From Siphonodentalium dalli (taxonomy: Eukaryota > Mollusca > Scaphopoda > Gadilida > Siphonodentaliidae): DNA of 64,000 nucleotides. The stretch spans positions 27,840,987 through 27,904,986 of the forward strand of contig CP136063.1 in assembly GCA_032622095.1 (NCBI GenBank). The letters are read 5' to 3'. A program made the position numbers and the translations under genes. The notes beneath the pieces were generated by a model. It was not told the origin of the DNA. It saw nothing but the letters and a program-made list of their open reading frames with translations, and did no database searches. Positions within the stretch are counted from its first letter, which is position 1. Every line of letters starts with the position of its first letter. Below are positions 24,236 to 35,784 of the stretch, in pieces.

Positions 24236-25895
24236 TAGTCTCATATATATTTTGAAGACCTCTGTCTGTTTGTCTGTTTGTCTGTCTGTCCTTAATACAA
24301 ATCTACGATTCTCGACCGATCGGGACGAAACTTGGTACGTGTGTGTAGTTTGACCAGGCGGTGGTCGTTGTCGTATTGGCGAGCCCGTGCGACGCCCGTG
24401 CAGCGCATGCGCAGACGAGATCTCGAAAACGGGTGGAGCTATCGACTTGAAATTTGTTATGTGAATGTATCTTGCCCCGAGTACGAATTTTATCGGGTCG
24501 GCGAGCCCGTGCAACGCCAGCTTCGCGCATGCACAGACGAGATATCGGAAACGGGTGGAGCTATCGACTTGAAATTTTGTATGTGAATGTATCTTTCCTC
24601 GGATACGAATTTTATCGGATCGCCGAGCCCGTGCGACGCCAGCTTCGCGCATGCGCAGACCAGATCTCGGAAACGGATGGAGCTATCGACTTGAAATTTG
24701 GTATGTGAATGTATCTTGCCCCGATTACGAATTTTATCGGGCCGCCGAGCCCGGGCGACGCCAGCTTCGCGCATGCGCAGATGAGATATCGGAAACGGGT
24801 GGAGTTATCGACTTTAAATTTGGGTTTTGAATATATATCGACTATATTTTGAAGACCTCTGTCTGTTTGTCGGTCTGTCATTTATACAAATCTACGATTC
24901 TCGACGGATCGGGACGAAACTTGGTACGTGTGTGTAGTTTGACCAGGCGGTTGACGTTGTCGTATTGGCGATCCCGTGCGACACCAGTTTCGCACATGCG
25001 CAGACGAGATCTCGGAAACGGGTGGAGCTATCGACTTGAAATTTGGTATGTGAATGTATCTTGCCCCGGATACGAATTTTATCGGGTCGCCGAGTCCGTG
25101 CGACGCCAGCTTCGCGCAGGCGCAGACCAGATCTCGGAAAAGGGTGGAGCTATCGACTTGAAATTTGGTTACCAGATCTCGGAAACGGGTGGAGCTATCG
25201 ACTTGTAATTTGGTTTTTGAATAGCCCGGTCAACGTCGGGTTCATCGTCTACTATATATTTTGAGACTTCCGTATAAATATAAACTTCCTATATAAGGGT
25301 AAATCTCACGGGAAATGTGATCGGATCATTCGCGAGCCCGTGTGATGGCTCCTTCACTCCTTATCCACTCCCCAGTCACCGCTCTTTATATTTCCCATAT
25401 TTGGGTTGGTTAACCAAATATCGCTCTTTTTTATTTCCTTCGTCTTTTGTATATGACTCATCGCTATAAAGAGCGTATGCGTGTAGTGTGATTCTTATGT
25501 CTGGATTATGACGTGAGTGTGTCTATCTATATATTGTATAATTCTTATGGCTGTCGTTCCTAGGAACGGGGGGAGATTTTCATCGGGTCAGTTTTTCCGC
25601 CCGATGTACCGTCAATCATACCTCTTTTAGGGACGGGTACCATCATTCATCTTGATAAAAAAGACAGAACTAACTCATTGAAAAAATAAATTTAAATTTT
25701 AAGTTTAATAAGCCCGAATTAACTCACTGAAAAACAAAAAAATTAATTAAATATGAATTAAAAACATTAATTAAAAAAAGTAATTAAAACATTTAAAAAT
25801 TTGAAAAATTATTTTTTTTAATTAACTTTAAAAAATTCAATTAAAAAATTGTCATATTTCGAACGATTGCCGCCAGTGGCGGGCTAACCTGCTAG
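24236..25895. mobile_element. Helitron-like non-autonomous element(s) with internal minisatellite
   Basis: Two copies of a leader starting TATATTTTGAAGACCTCTGTCTGTTTGT (described as positions 24248-24275 and 24842-24869) each run into GATCGGGACGAAACTTGGTA and then a 122 bp minisatellite. The right end at 25895 has a short GC hairpin (GCCGCC-AGT-GGCGGG, 25869-25883) followed 12 bases later by CTAG, as in Helitron 3' ends (hairpin then CTRR). A further leader-like TCTACTATATATTTTG lies at about 25246. No Rep/helicase gene is present. The arrangement suggests nested or tandem copies of a Helitron/Helentron-type short element. The class call rests on the 3' end and is tentative. Confidence 0.4.
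24330..25215. repeat. 122 bp minisatellite, six full or partial units in two blocks
   Basis: The landmark TGGAG(C/T)TATCGACTT occurs at 24434, 24556, 24678, 24800, then 25023, 25145 and 25190. Spacing is 122 bases within each block, with a last truncated 45-base unit. Each unit has ATCGG..CG.CGAGCCCG followed by a CGCATGCGCAGA-type core. The unit length is not divisible by three, yet long frames cross it on both strands. Those frames are a by-product of repeat composition. Confidence 0.9.
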
Positions 25896-27077
25896 TAAAA
25901 TTATAAAGCAGGCAGAAGAGAAAAAATAATGCAATAAAGTGCTGAAAGATTCTTATTAATTGATGGAAAATGGCCTATGTAACTTTTTATTGAACACGTC
26001 CTTTGGGAAACACTCGCCAATTCGTCAACATTATATATGACGTTGATACGTAGTTGAATCAACAGGTGCCTATGACTGCATTGACTGGCTCTGTTCATAA
26101 GACAGGGCGAACTTTCGTCGTTTTTCCGGAACATTGAAACATGATTTGTCCATTTCGGTTGATATTACTTTTTGTACAACTGTTTACGACTTTAACTGTG
26201 CATGACTGAAACTGTTGTCAGGTATTGTCGGATTTTCATCTCGTAATGTGTAGATTTTAATCAAGTTATTTCTTCCAAAATACAGACATAAACACATGGT
26301 TTTTTCATATTATTGAGATTACATGCTACTGATGAAAATTCTATGCAGTGTTAGCGTATTTATAGATGCACATGTCTATATGATCTTGGTGATATATCGT
26401 GTTCCCTCGCACGATATCTTACAAGTCGTTGCGATGTCATACCGTCAATGCAATTAGACAGTACGTATTCAGACTGGGTCTGCCCTCGCTTGGAATTGCT
26501 CTAATGTGTTACATTCGCGGACAAACAAGGTCGACTATACTATATATTGATCACTCACCTTGTATATCATACATTGGCAGGTTGGTTTTGTTTATCTCAC
26601 ACGTTGTAATTCCTCTGATGGGCGAATAATAACGCCGAGGTGGTGCCTGATTTTCAAAAACTCACGATAGTTTGAATATAAGTATTTGTCTAACAACCGT
26701 CCGCGAGTAACCTTAATTCTGATTGGTTAAGATGAACGCGATTGTCCAATCGCTGCATATGTTGCTTGGAAAGAATTCAAAGTTCAAAGTGTGTGTCGGG
26801 GTCATTACATCTACATGTATCACTATGGTATAAATACAATATCAATTCCTATGTATACTGGATTATGTGTCGGGTCGTATGTTCATCTGTCCGAGAAGCT
26901 GCATGTTTTTGTATCTAAATATATTGTGATAAGACTGTTGATCATTCAGTTAAACTCATCACACGTTGGGCATGTCTGTAGCCCCATTGTTTGCCGTTCG
27001 GCCATCATGTTCATATATCTTCATTTTAAGCTTATTAGCAGTACCAGTATAATAGTGTTACATTCATTATTTTATAG
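25896..27077. other. Intergenic; final ~80 bases are intron-like sequence before an exon-like unit
   Basis: No gene recognised. The last part (about 26990-27077) resembles the intron that precedes the second exon-like unit at 28222, ending in a pyrimidine-poor but clear TATTTTATAG acceptor. Confidence 0.4.
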
Positions 27078-27206
27078 ACAGGAGACGGTCGCGAGGACTT
27101 CGTAGACCCAACCCTACGCAGATTGATTACGGATGGAATTACATCAGAGCAACCGGAATCGGAGAGGGAGCTCAAGGAGGCAAACGAGCTGCTACCAATA
27201 ACAACA
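27078..27206 (+). CDS. Exon-like unit 1 (copy 1), unknown protein
   Basis: Bounded by ...TTTTATAG on the left and GTTAGT on the right, it is 129 bases and open as TGDGREDFVDPTLRRLIT...KEANELLPITT. It ends like unit 2 (RANELLPTT). In the shared ANELLP codons the two units differ only at silent positions (AAC/AAT, CTG/CTC, CTA/TTA), which argues for a real coding frame. Compared with the 62140 copy there is one silent and one replacement change (Arg/Ser). Function unknown and no domain recognised; expression is not shown. Confidence 0.45.
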
Positions 27207-27291
27207 GTTAGTAGATACTGATCACTGGCTGGTGTAATTCATATAGTTTCACCATGATAAACATAAAAAGTAACCTTACAATTGTTTATAG

Positions 27292-27479
27292 ACAAACATT
27301 TGGAACTACAGTATCGTCCATTGAAAATGTTCCGTTGTGCGGTGGAATGCCTAGGTAAAATTATTGCCACAGTCAACAATCACATTCAAATCACACCAAA
27401 TGTTATGTTCATCGACCCATTCTACCCGCTGTCAGTTCAAACTCAAGCTAATCCATGTTACTACATGATTGGGGAATGA
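27292..27479 (+). CDS. Possible terminal exon (copy 1), unknown protein
   Basis: After an AATTGTTTATAG acceptor, an open stretch reads KHLELQYRPLKMFRCAVECL...NPCYYMIGE and stops at TGA. The distance from unit 1's donor is an 85-base intron. Phase is a difficulty. From the acceptor at 27291 this frame does not follow unit 1 in its ANELLP frame; an alternative acceptor at about 27309 (CTACAG, followed by YRPLKMF) would fit. The 62344-62541 copy differs by a single Met/Ile change. Family unknown. Confidence 0.35.
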
Positions 27480-28221
27480 TCAGATAGAACAAGTGTGCAT
27501 AATGTAATTGTTTTGCAAAGAGAGGAATATTTTTCAATCCAGTTAGTATTTCTCAAAACCTATATATGGTCATACATACCAAATAAGGAATACTACATAT
27601 TGTGAGTTGTAAGTTGAAATTGCACTAAATTAGGAGTTTTAAAACCAACGTAAAGCGCGCAAATCTAAATAAGGAAACGGCGCAATTTTGTGACTCATCT
27701 TATAAACAACCCACTATTATCGAACACAAAACGTGGTTTGTGAATAATGTCATATCATCACTATGCTATATTTTTAGTTTATTCGCGAGGAAATTATCAT
27801 AATTTGATAATGTTATTTCTAAATTATAACTTACAACGAAGGCCGCCCGTCCCTTCAATCGCGCGACGAATTGACAACAACATAGATAATCGTATATATC
27901 TGTCTGGCAGGCCAGTTACCAGGTATCACATATTTCACTGTCGGCAGCACACGTTATAGTCGCACCTCTTGCTCCCTATATATATAGTGTATTAATTATT
28001 TTTCGAATTCTTTGCTGGCAGCTTTTCGTTGATTGATCACAGATTAACCTTCACTAAACCAGGTGTATGATAGTAATTATGGAAGCCGCCATATCCAAAG
28101 TGTTACACAATTGGGGTACGTCTAGCACACATACCTGCCTTTCGGCATCCAGTTCATGTGTGTTCATTTGCAGCTAGTTTATCAATACCAGTTGAACACT
28201 GTTGTATTTATTATTTTATAG
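27480..28221. other. Intron-like spacer between cassettes
   Basis: No coding signal. The last ~80 bases (TTCGGCATCCAGTTCATG onward) resemble those before unit 1, which indicates an old duplication of exon plus intron edge. Confidence 0.5.
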
Positions 28222-28353
28222 GCAGGATTCGGGATCACTACAATAGGAAGACCACTTGTACAGAGTTTGATTTATTTTCGTGACAGAATAAAGTCAGTAC
28301 AATCGAAATGGAAGAATATGTTCATTAGAGCAAATGAGCTCTTACCAACAACC
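28222..28353 (+). CDS. Exon-like unit 2 (copy 1), unknown protein
   Basis: 132 bases between ...TTATTTTATAG and GTGAGT, a good donor. It reads AGFGITTIGRPLVQSLIYF...NMFIRANELLPTT without stops. Aligned with unit 1 it shares the Gly-x-Gly start, the P-L-x-x-L-I core and the ANELLP end. The downstream intron starts also match (CACTGG then ...TTCATATAG). Relative to the 63286 copy there are replacement changes (Phe/Val, Phe/Ser, Lys/Glu), so constraint on this copy may be weak. Family unknown. Confidence 0.45.
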
Positions 28354-28556
28354 GTGAGTATAATTGTGCACTGGATGATGTTCTAATTCATATAGGGTCA
28401 TAAAACACATGCACACAGCGCAGTTTGCTCTAAACATATTTCTTACTCATATTCGAATTGATGCAGTACCAGTTTTCGTGACTGGTGTGGAGATTTAAAA
28501 CTTAGCCAAAACTAGTACGATTTAAAGTAGCTATTGAACAAAAAGGAAGAATAAAG

Positions 28557-29672
28557 CGTATGTGTACTAAGTAAACTTCGACATTTCATTTCTGTAGTTA
28601 GCCGTCTTCCGTTGGTTGTTGTAGTAATTTCACCCAGTCAATTTCATGTCAGTGATGCCCGTAATAAATATAGAAGTACGCCGTAATTATGATTGGACCA
28701 GGGTGTGAAATATGTCTTTCGTTTCTTTTAAATCACAAAGTAAGATGGGTATGCCACATTGTTTTATACCTTGTGAAACTACTGCCAATTGGCTATATTT
28801 TGATATATAACTTATCGCTGCAGGCCACATTGTTTTTTATCAGAGGCAGAAAAATCAACCCTCCCCCTAAAGTTAAGATGCGCCATGCTGTGTTATAAGG
28901 CACACATACATGTCAATAGGCTTAATTAAGTCAACGGCCATTGCAGTCTGCTAAAGAATGTAATAATATATAAGTTCCTGTCTACAAACTCAAACATTAA
29001 AGTAGAAACAATATATAATGTACCCCCAGACCCGAAATTTTAATAAATTTAAAAAAAAAACTAAAAAATGATATAAAACGGATTGTTTTTAATTTTCTGG
29101 AAGACAAGAAAAGAAGTAGTAAGGGTGGACATAATTCGTGTATACCGCCATGGATTAAACAATTACATACTAATCAAAAATTCGCCAATATGGAAATTGG
29201 GAAATATGTAAGAATGCACAATTACTTGCTTAAACGGCTTGACTAACAAATCTGTCGTTGATGAACTGCTAAACTATAGTTCAATATATATATCCCGATT
29301 TAAAAACTCGAACAATAAAGTAAAAATTGTACACAATGCACCTCCTGGCACAACATTTTAATAAAATTTGGCTATTTCTCTCTAAAAAATAACCCAAAGC
29401 CATTTTTGTCATCTTCTCGGAAGCCATAAAGCGCAGAATGTAGCGTGATGGAGATATTGGGTGTGTACTATAATTCAATGTCGTTTTTGGATTACAAAAT
29501 AGCTTAATAACGCATTTATCACGATTGCCGCCATCTAATGTCTCACACAACCCAAAGTATTATATGCATTGTATCATGTTAATCCGGGACATCATGATGT
29601 GCAATTCTATTTAAAATTTCTACCAGAATGGTGCCCATTATTGACGAATATTGCATTCATGAGCATTCGTGC
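28557..29672. repeat. Dispersed repeat family, two diverged tandem copies
   Basis: About 28985-29150 and about 29290-29465 align (start ACTC.AACA.TAAAGTA, then AATGTACCCCC / AATGCACCTCC, then a GGAAG.C.A...A segment and a G.GTGGA.AT.. end). Related sequence is inverted at 54300-54880 and partly present at 31540-31740. The 28690-28890 stretch is the reverse complement of about 54680-54850 (landmarks GTCTTTCGTTTCTT and CAGAAAAATCAACCCTCC). No gene is recognised. Confidence 0.55.
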
Positions 29673-30230
29673 TCAAGTAATCCGTGTCCCTTGAAACAGT
29701 TGCAATTTAAGCGAGGTATTTACAGATGAACAGGACTGTTTCAAAAGAAGCACCGAGTAACAGTAATACATTGCCTGATCGTTATTTATACCAGTTACCT
29801 TTGACATAATCAATAAGAAATTACTTAAACCCGACAATACAAGGTCAATCTCAAAGGATATTATTCCAAATGCTACCAGACATGATGGTACATTTGAGGT
29901 GGATATGTCGTGGATACCATTATCGAAGTCTGGGCTAGACGAGGTTGATGCGGGTTCACACCCGACTTGATTGGGCGAAAATGGGACCGACTTTAAAGCT
30001 AGATGTGAGATAAGGAACATATCATTTTGCCATCCGATAAATACATGACCACTTCGATAAGAAATGATAATTTGTTCACACTCACTGAAGCAACCATATT
30101 TGAAGCAGCGATTTTGATTCTGAGTCAGTGCCTCCAATAATCTGTTATATATACAATCTACAATTGATGTACAATAGCTTCGACCCACAGAAGACAGTCG
30201 TGATAACACCGAGTGAATGTTTCCAGACAC
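29673..30230 (-). CDS. Unrecognised 185-codon open reading frame
   Basis: The longest unexplained frame between the cassette block and the retroelement. It starts MSGNIHSVLSRLSSVGRSYC and contains 10 Cys, a Ser-rich middle (CEPASTSSSPDFDNG), and hydrophobic segments SCLVAFGIISFEIDLVLSG and FLLIMS. It is not signal-peptide led and shows no known motif. It does not match the neighbouring repeat families by eye. A 185-codon frame in such AT-rich DNA is unlikely by chance but possible, and it could equally be an antisense or fossil frame. Confidence 0.25.
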   Translation of the reverse strand: MSGNIHSVLSRLSSVGRSYCTSIVDCIYNRLLEALTQNQNRCFKYGCFSECEQIIISYRSGHVFIGWQNDMFLISHLALKSVPFSPNQVGCEPASTSSSPDFDNGIHDISTSNVPSCLVAFGIISFEIDLVLSGLSNFLLIMSKVTGINNDQAMYYCYSVLLLKQSCSSVNTSLKLQLFQGTRIT

Positions 30231-33200
30231 TAAATCACCATCGCTGCTTTCATTGACTAGTGTCCAATAACGTAAAGAAGATGAGATTCAGAAAAATATA
30301 GCGCTCGTCGTACAAAATTAGTTCAGATTTTGCATCTTCTGAAAAATTGTTTGATCAGTCATAAACATAAGCATAGTCCAGAATGAGAATCCCTCCTGCG
30401 TGTCTGACTTAATTATGCAGTTTCTGTTTAACAAGATCGCCACGAAGGACCGCTTTATTTGCAATATATGAACGCGATAACCTTCAGAAATATAACTGTT
30501 GTTTCCAAATAGGTGGAAAAGTAAACTTGTCTATGTTATTTTACATGTGAATGGCCCATATTCAGATCAGGAGACCTGCTGCTTTTGCAAGCACCATTGG
30601 TGTTTGAAACGTAAAACTCATGCCATTAATGTTTTCAATCAGGCTTTATTCAATATTCGTATTTACAGGCAACACCGGTGGAAAACAATATGGCGAATAA
30701 TTCCTCGTCCCCATATCGTCCTGATTGAACAAAAACATATGCATGTATTCCCCAGACGCTTATCAGTAAATCAGTAAATACTAAACTACGGCTATCGTGT
30801 CAAGATACTGAGTTCGCTCAGCACATTCGGAGTTGTTATGGCTGAGTTATCGTAGGTAAGATTCTGTTCTGCACAGAATGTTGCTATTTGTCATTTCTGA
30901 GATGCAGAGACAAATTACACCAAGACTCGTGATCCCATGTTGTGATCCCATTTGCACATCAAACACTATCACAATATAATATCAGGATACGCACTATAGA
31001 CGGTCCACTCAATAAAGGGTAGCAATTTCTATTAGTCAGTGAGATCCAATTATACTTACTTTTAGAACGGTATACATGAGACCCAATGTATCAGTAGCCC
31101 CGTTCTTGTGATCACGCCTAGTTGATAGAGGGTAACCAACGATTCGTATGAACATGAGTTATTTGATGAGGTATATATATCCGAATTGGTTAATTCTGTT
31201 ATTCGTGGTCGCGTTTTGTTACATATAGCCATAGAGAGTGCCAAGTATGTTTAAATATCGTGGTAGATGTAATATAACCCACATAATTCCATTATTCTTT
31301 TCGCAATGTTAGTCAGACAGCCATCTGCCTTAAACTAATCATGTTCATTGTGAAATAATTTGCACGACATACCACCGATTTTGAAGAACAAATCTTACTT
31401 GAGCGCGAATGAATGCAAATTTTGTCGATCCTCTCACTCTTGGGTACAAACTGATTGTCATTTCAATAGAACTGGCCACTGTTACGTGATAGTATTGCAA
31501 AATGATATGAATATAGTAGGGCTATTGCTTTTATAAGACATTGCATTGCGATGGTGGTGTTAATTTCGACATGACAGATTTAACAATTTCCATCCATATA
31601 CCGGCAACCCTTTTGACAGGCATTTTGGGGGTAATATGCCATGTACATGTAGTAACCGACGACGGCGTGAAATTATCGTACATACAAATTATATCCACCC
31701 ACGCTACATTATTGTCTTTACGCATTTCGAGAAGATGACAAAAAGAGGTTTTTGATTAGTTTCGGACTAAACTAATTAAATACTTAATTAAAAATTGGGA
31801 CCAGGAGGTGCTTTGTGTACCGGTTTCACTTAAATGTTCTAGTCGATGGATCGGGATATAAATATTACATAAAACTGTAGCAGCTTACATGACGTGGACA
31901 GTGCCTCTACAATCTGGACTCATTCATACCCCCGGGTACCAATTATCCTATAGCATCTAGTATAGCAGAATTACTGGTAATTATGTTGCGCGTTGCGGTA
32001 TATACCATTGTTCTCAGCGCGGCTGCTGTCAATCGTGTTATGTAAGATTGCGTGATAGACTATGTAATCTGTAGTTAAACTTTTATCTTACAAATTTGGA
32101 CTTAATACTTTCATATTAATAGCAAATTGTGATTTATATTACAATTTCTTTACAGTTTGACCCATCAGCCGGAGAAATCGGATAGTAAACACTGAAATTA
32201 TGATATAATATTAAAAATATTATGATAGTCAATCGATAAGTCTAGTCTGCAGCATAGGCTTTGCTCTTTACTACTATGGTGCCACTGAAACTCTCAGTTT
32301 GTTGAACGAATAGTTGATTATGATGGAGCTAAAACGCGGGAGTGGGATCGGGGTGATTGTATATCAATAACATTAAGAAATATGCCATTCAGACATCAGT
32401 ATATAACTTAAGTCGGACAAACATTGCAGGACTGTTTAGCTCTTTCGCTCGTTGCTTCGTTAAAAGCGTGACTATATATGACCAATGTTATATCATCTTC
32501 CAGTTTTGTTGGAGTACATGGAGTAAAATTCGTGGCGGGCGGGGGTGGGGTGGGGGGGGGGGGGTAGAATCAACGAAACTTTAAGCTTGTGTTTAGTGTA
32601 AACTAATTTTAACGGATTGACTACTAAGTACTAGTTTGGTAAAATCAGATTTGTTTCAACGAATATTATACATGGAAAAACAATAAATAATAAAAACAGT
32701 TCATAACAAATCACTTGAATCTATAATGGAATGGCCAACGATGTCCAGGAAATCCACCATGCTCTCCTTCCCGCTGTCGAAGTCAGTTTGTGTAGCTTGT
32801 TTTTGAGCGCTCTTTGATGGTGGTTCACCTAGTCTTAGTCGCTCGATATCGATCAGTCTGCGGACTAAGTTACCATATTAATTACACGGCATGTAAGAAT
32901 TAATATTCTAAAATGTTCTTGCAAAATTTTAAATATCAAATTAAACGCTCTTTATATATTAACTTTGATTTTTAAGAGATCTCGACCCTGTTATTATCTT
33001 TGATATTAAGAGAGCCTGTTAACCTGAACATGTACATCTGCGACTCAAATTACTTATTTTTCTATATATTATCGATATTAGATTTATAGAAATTGACGGA
33101 CAGTACCCGTTTAAACACGATCACATTACACTTTTCATAACGTAAAATGCTGTTATATATTATTTATTTACTTATTACCATATTATTGACTATTAACTAC

Positions 33201-33804
33201 ATATAAGACAAATCTTATATCAAGATAAATTGTTTTCTTTGCAAAATTATAAATACAAAATCAAACGCTGTTTATAGCATTAACATGTCTATAATTCACA
33301 CTTTGATAACAATAGTCACAACAATGACATTGTTTTTTCAAAGTTGATGTCACAAGGGATCGTCCAAACAGGCTTTCATGTTTGTCAAAACGCGCTCTCA
33401 TGTTTGTCAAAACATAACATCTACGGAGTTGACATCGCTTGAGTAGAGAGAGAGAGAGATTATTTATTCCTCCATAACCATGCAGCCTTTACTGACCAGT
33501 CAAATCATTCTTTGATATCCGCGATAAAGGATTCAGCATAAAGCATTTTATGAGCAGGGGAAATGTCCGGTGGGTAAATACCTGGGTGGGGAAATAATTA
33601 GTATACATATAAAAACTATCATCGATCAAAATATTATTTCCGAAAACAAACCAATACAGAGACGATTCACAGTGCCAGCTAAGTCAAGTCAATTTACGAC
33701 CTGACAATACAAGGACAACAGCTTAATGCATGCGCTAGACAAACATCCGATGGCGACCACTGTATACGGTGCATTGGTGTACTGGGGATTAACAGTAGTT
33801 ATTT
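30231..33804. other. Long gene-free interval with minor repeats
   Basis: No gene recognised. It contains a copy of the dispersed repeat (about 31540-31740), a G-rich run at 32541-32566, two related AT-rich segments with AAACGCT(C/G)TTTATA (about 32940 and 33260), and a doubled TTTCATGTTTGTCAAAAC / CTCATGTTTGTCAAAAC near 33375-33415. Confidence 0.4.
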
Positions 33805-33873
33805 AATACACTAGACTGTACACATAATTAGTACACCCGCAGTGTACTGATTATGTGTACAGTCTAGTGTATT
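33805..33873. repeat. Near-perfect palindrome
   Basis: AATACACTAGACTGTACACA at the left and TGTGTACAGTCTAGTGTATT at the right are exact reverse complements. Pairing continues inwards with one mismatch to a 5-base loop, giving 32-base arms. It could extrude as a cruciform or be a minimal MITE. No flanking duplication was found. Confidence 0.8.
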
Positions 33874-34444
33874 GGTCATGTGTACACATACTAATAATAA
33901 TACTACTGACTCACTGTACCGTGTGACCACACTCCCTAGTCAAGTTGTCTTGCTAATATGCTTTGACTTTTTACTTAATTAATTTGGCCGGTATATATTG
34001 GTAGTGCTAAATAAGCTTTTTACAAAAAACGGGGGTTCGTGGTGGGGTCTGAATTCGGTGCTATGCAGCGCGAGACGACGGCGTAATTAGGGTTGTAAAT
34101 CAGTACATGTGGTCTTATATGAACATAGCATAATGTTGTCAAGAAATATATATATGACTATAGGGTCATACATCCATGTCTGATAAGAGAGGGGGCACCA
34201 AGCCCGTGGAACCCAATTCAACACGTAACAGCCCATCCATGTAGGAATATGATCAATGCTGATGTCTAGCCTTCATGTAGTGGGCCCATGATAACACCTC
34301 AGTTAATTTACATGCACGCAACTCAGTGATAGGTTTTTTTCACGTGTATTGTCCTGATAATTGTCGTGTATCAATGGCGGAAATTAATTGTCCTTCACAT
34401 GTGAGGAGCGTAGTTCTTGGCCGCAACTATAAAGGTGTTTTCGA
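33874..34444. other. Intergenic
   Basis: No gene seen. Confidence 0.4.
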
Positions 34445-34536
34445 ACCATACTCGCGATTCTGTTGCAAACTATATTGGGCTGAATATCTCCAAATTCACG
34501 TCCTTAGCAATATATAAACGGTAATCGTGTTATGTG
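34445..34536. repeat. Left fragment of the ~515 bp tandem repeat, interrupted by the retroelement
   Basis: From about TCGCGATTCTGTTGCAAAC through AACGG.AATCGTG this matches the segments ending at 49380 and 53322. It provides the left half of the target site into which the LTR element inserted. The final GTTA (34529-34532) is the left target duplication. Confidence 0.8.
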
Positions 34537-34981
34537 AGCTAATGAACACATAGATATAGTAGGTACAAGTCTTTATTACGTAGTGAACAATATATGCAGT
34601 GTGTACAAATAGAATGGTCGCCGCGAAATGATGTCCCCGAATGGGTGATGCCTGGTGTGCGTGATGCCTGGATATAACCTCTAGATGAGATGAGTCTAGT
34701 GAAAGCATGATGTGATGGGATGTGGTTGTTTCTTATATACTATTTGGGATGCATATTATATGAGGCGTTTGGCAATACACATCGGGATTGGTTCCTCCGT
34801 TATGGTCATCTCTCTTGACCATATTTGGGAGCCATCTTCATTGTGTTTATTTCTTCGCTGATGATAAGACGTGTGAGGTTTCGAGAACCGAACACGAATA
34901 TCTGAGTTTGGGGTTTTATATATTGGGACATTCGTGTAGTTTAAATCAAGTTGTGAGATTATAATGGGTAGTTATCTCACA
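34533..34981 (-). repeat. 3' LTR of the retroelement
   Basis: 449 bases, TGTGAG...CTCACA on the plus strand. It is about 99% identical to 48416-48864; the differences I see are single substitutions near 34731, 34757, 34850, 34859 and 34937. For a minus-strand element this is the 3' copy. Confidence 0.95.
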
Positions 34982-34999
34982 TATGTCCCCCACCCGTGT
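34982..34999 (-). promoter_or_regulatory. Polypurine tract (plus-strand primer site)
   Basis: Read on the minus strand, a purine-rich GGGTGGGGGACATA directly abuts the 3' LTR start. This is the position and composition expected of the tract that primes plus-strand DNA synthesis. Confidence 0.65.
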
Positions 35000-35784
35000 A
35001 AGATTTTTTAGCGCAGCGGAAAATCTTATGTAACATCAAAATTATGGACCTAACTGGGGTAATTGTGATGATATAATGTGGGTGAGGCTGAATGAAGTAT
35101 AATAACATTGATTGTGGTGAAGTTATGATTAATACCTGTGGAACAAAGTTATCTTAAAGTGATGATGTGCCATGTTAAGTTGTCTTAAAATGATGATACG
35201 CAATATTATGAGATTATGAAATAAATGGTGGGAAAAGCTTATATGGGTTGGGTATATAAAATGATCGGGCATGCAGTCATAATGCGTGCTATATTGATAT
35301 GTAGAATAAGGTATGATAATAGAATATAGAATATGATAAGTAATGAATATAACAATACGGTAATAGTGCATGGTATGTTTTGTAAATGATGAACATTGGT
35401 GATGTATTATATAAATGCATGTTGTATTGTTAATAAAATCATGACGATATGTATACATTCGGTATTGGGGTAATGAGAGACCAAATGTTTCTCATCTGCC
35501 GTCAATTGCACAGGGAATTGTTGAGAGCATGTGTCAGAGGTGAAATATTGTTTGGAGTGTGGTATATGAGTCATTAATTAATGCGTTTGTTGATAGATGG
35601 GGAGATCCGTGACCAATGTTATTGAAGATAATCGGCGGTCAGCTGTCTAACTCTTGGGGTTGGCACGTGTCATAATGGCGTTAGCATATGCAGCTGACGT
35701 GGTATGCATGCAGTAACGATATTATAATTAGTCTGTGGGTTTGTGCCCCTTATAGGAAAAAAAATGGTATTATTGGGAAAATGA

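Larger units (their letters stand above)
27078..28556 (+). repeat. Exon-cassette block, copy 1 (direct copy at 62140-63620)
   Basis: This roughly 1.48 kb block is repeated in direct orientation 35 kb downstream with only scattered substitutions. It contains two exon-like units (27078-27206 and 28222-28353) with similar flanking introns, plus a longer open segment ending at 27479. The copies diverge abruptly on both sides: left at the splice acceptor, right after GTAGCTATTGAACAAA.AGGA. Confidence 0.85.

Noticed and set aside
24122-25264. Several long open frames on both strands with arginine-rich peptides
   Set aside because: They run over the 122 bp minisatellite and repeat its sequence; frames on both strands at once reflect repeat composition.
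32541-32566. G-run as a quadruplex regulatory site
   Set aside because: It is a simple G-rich run without nearby gene; structure is possible but no function can be supported.
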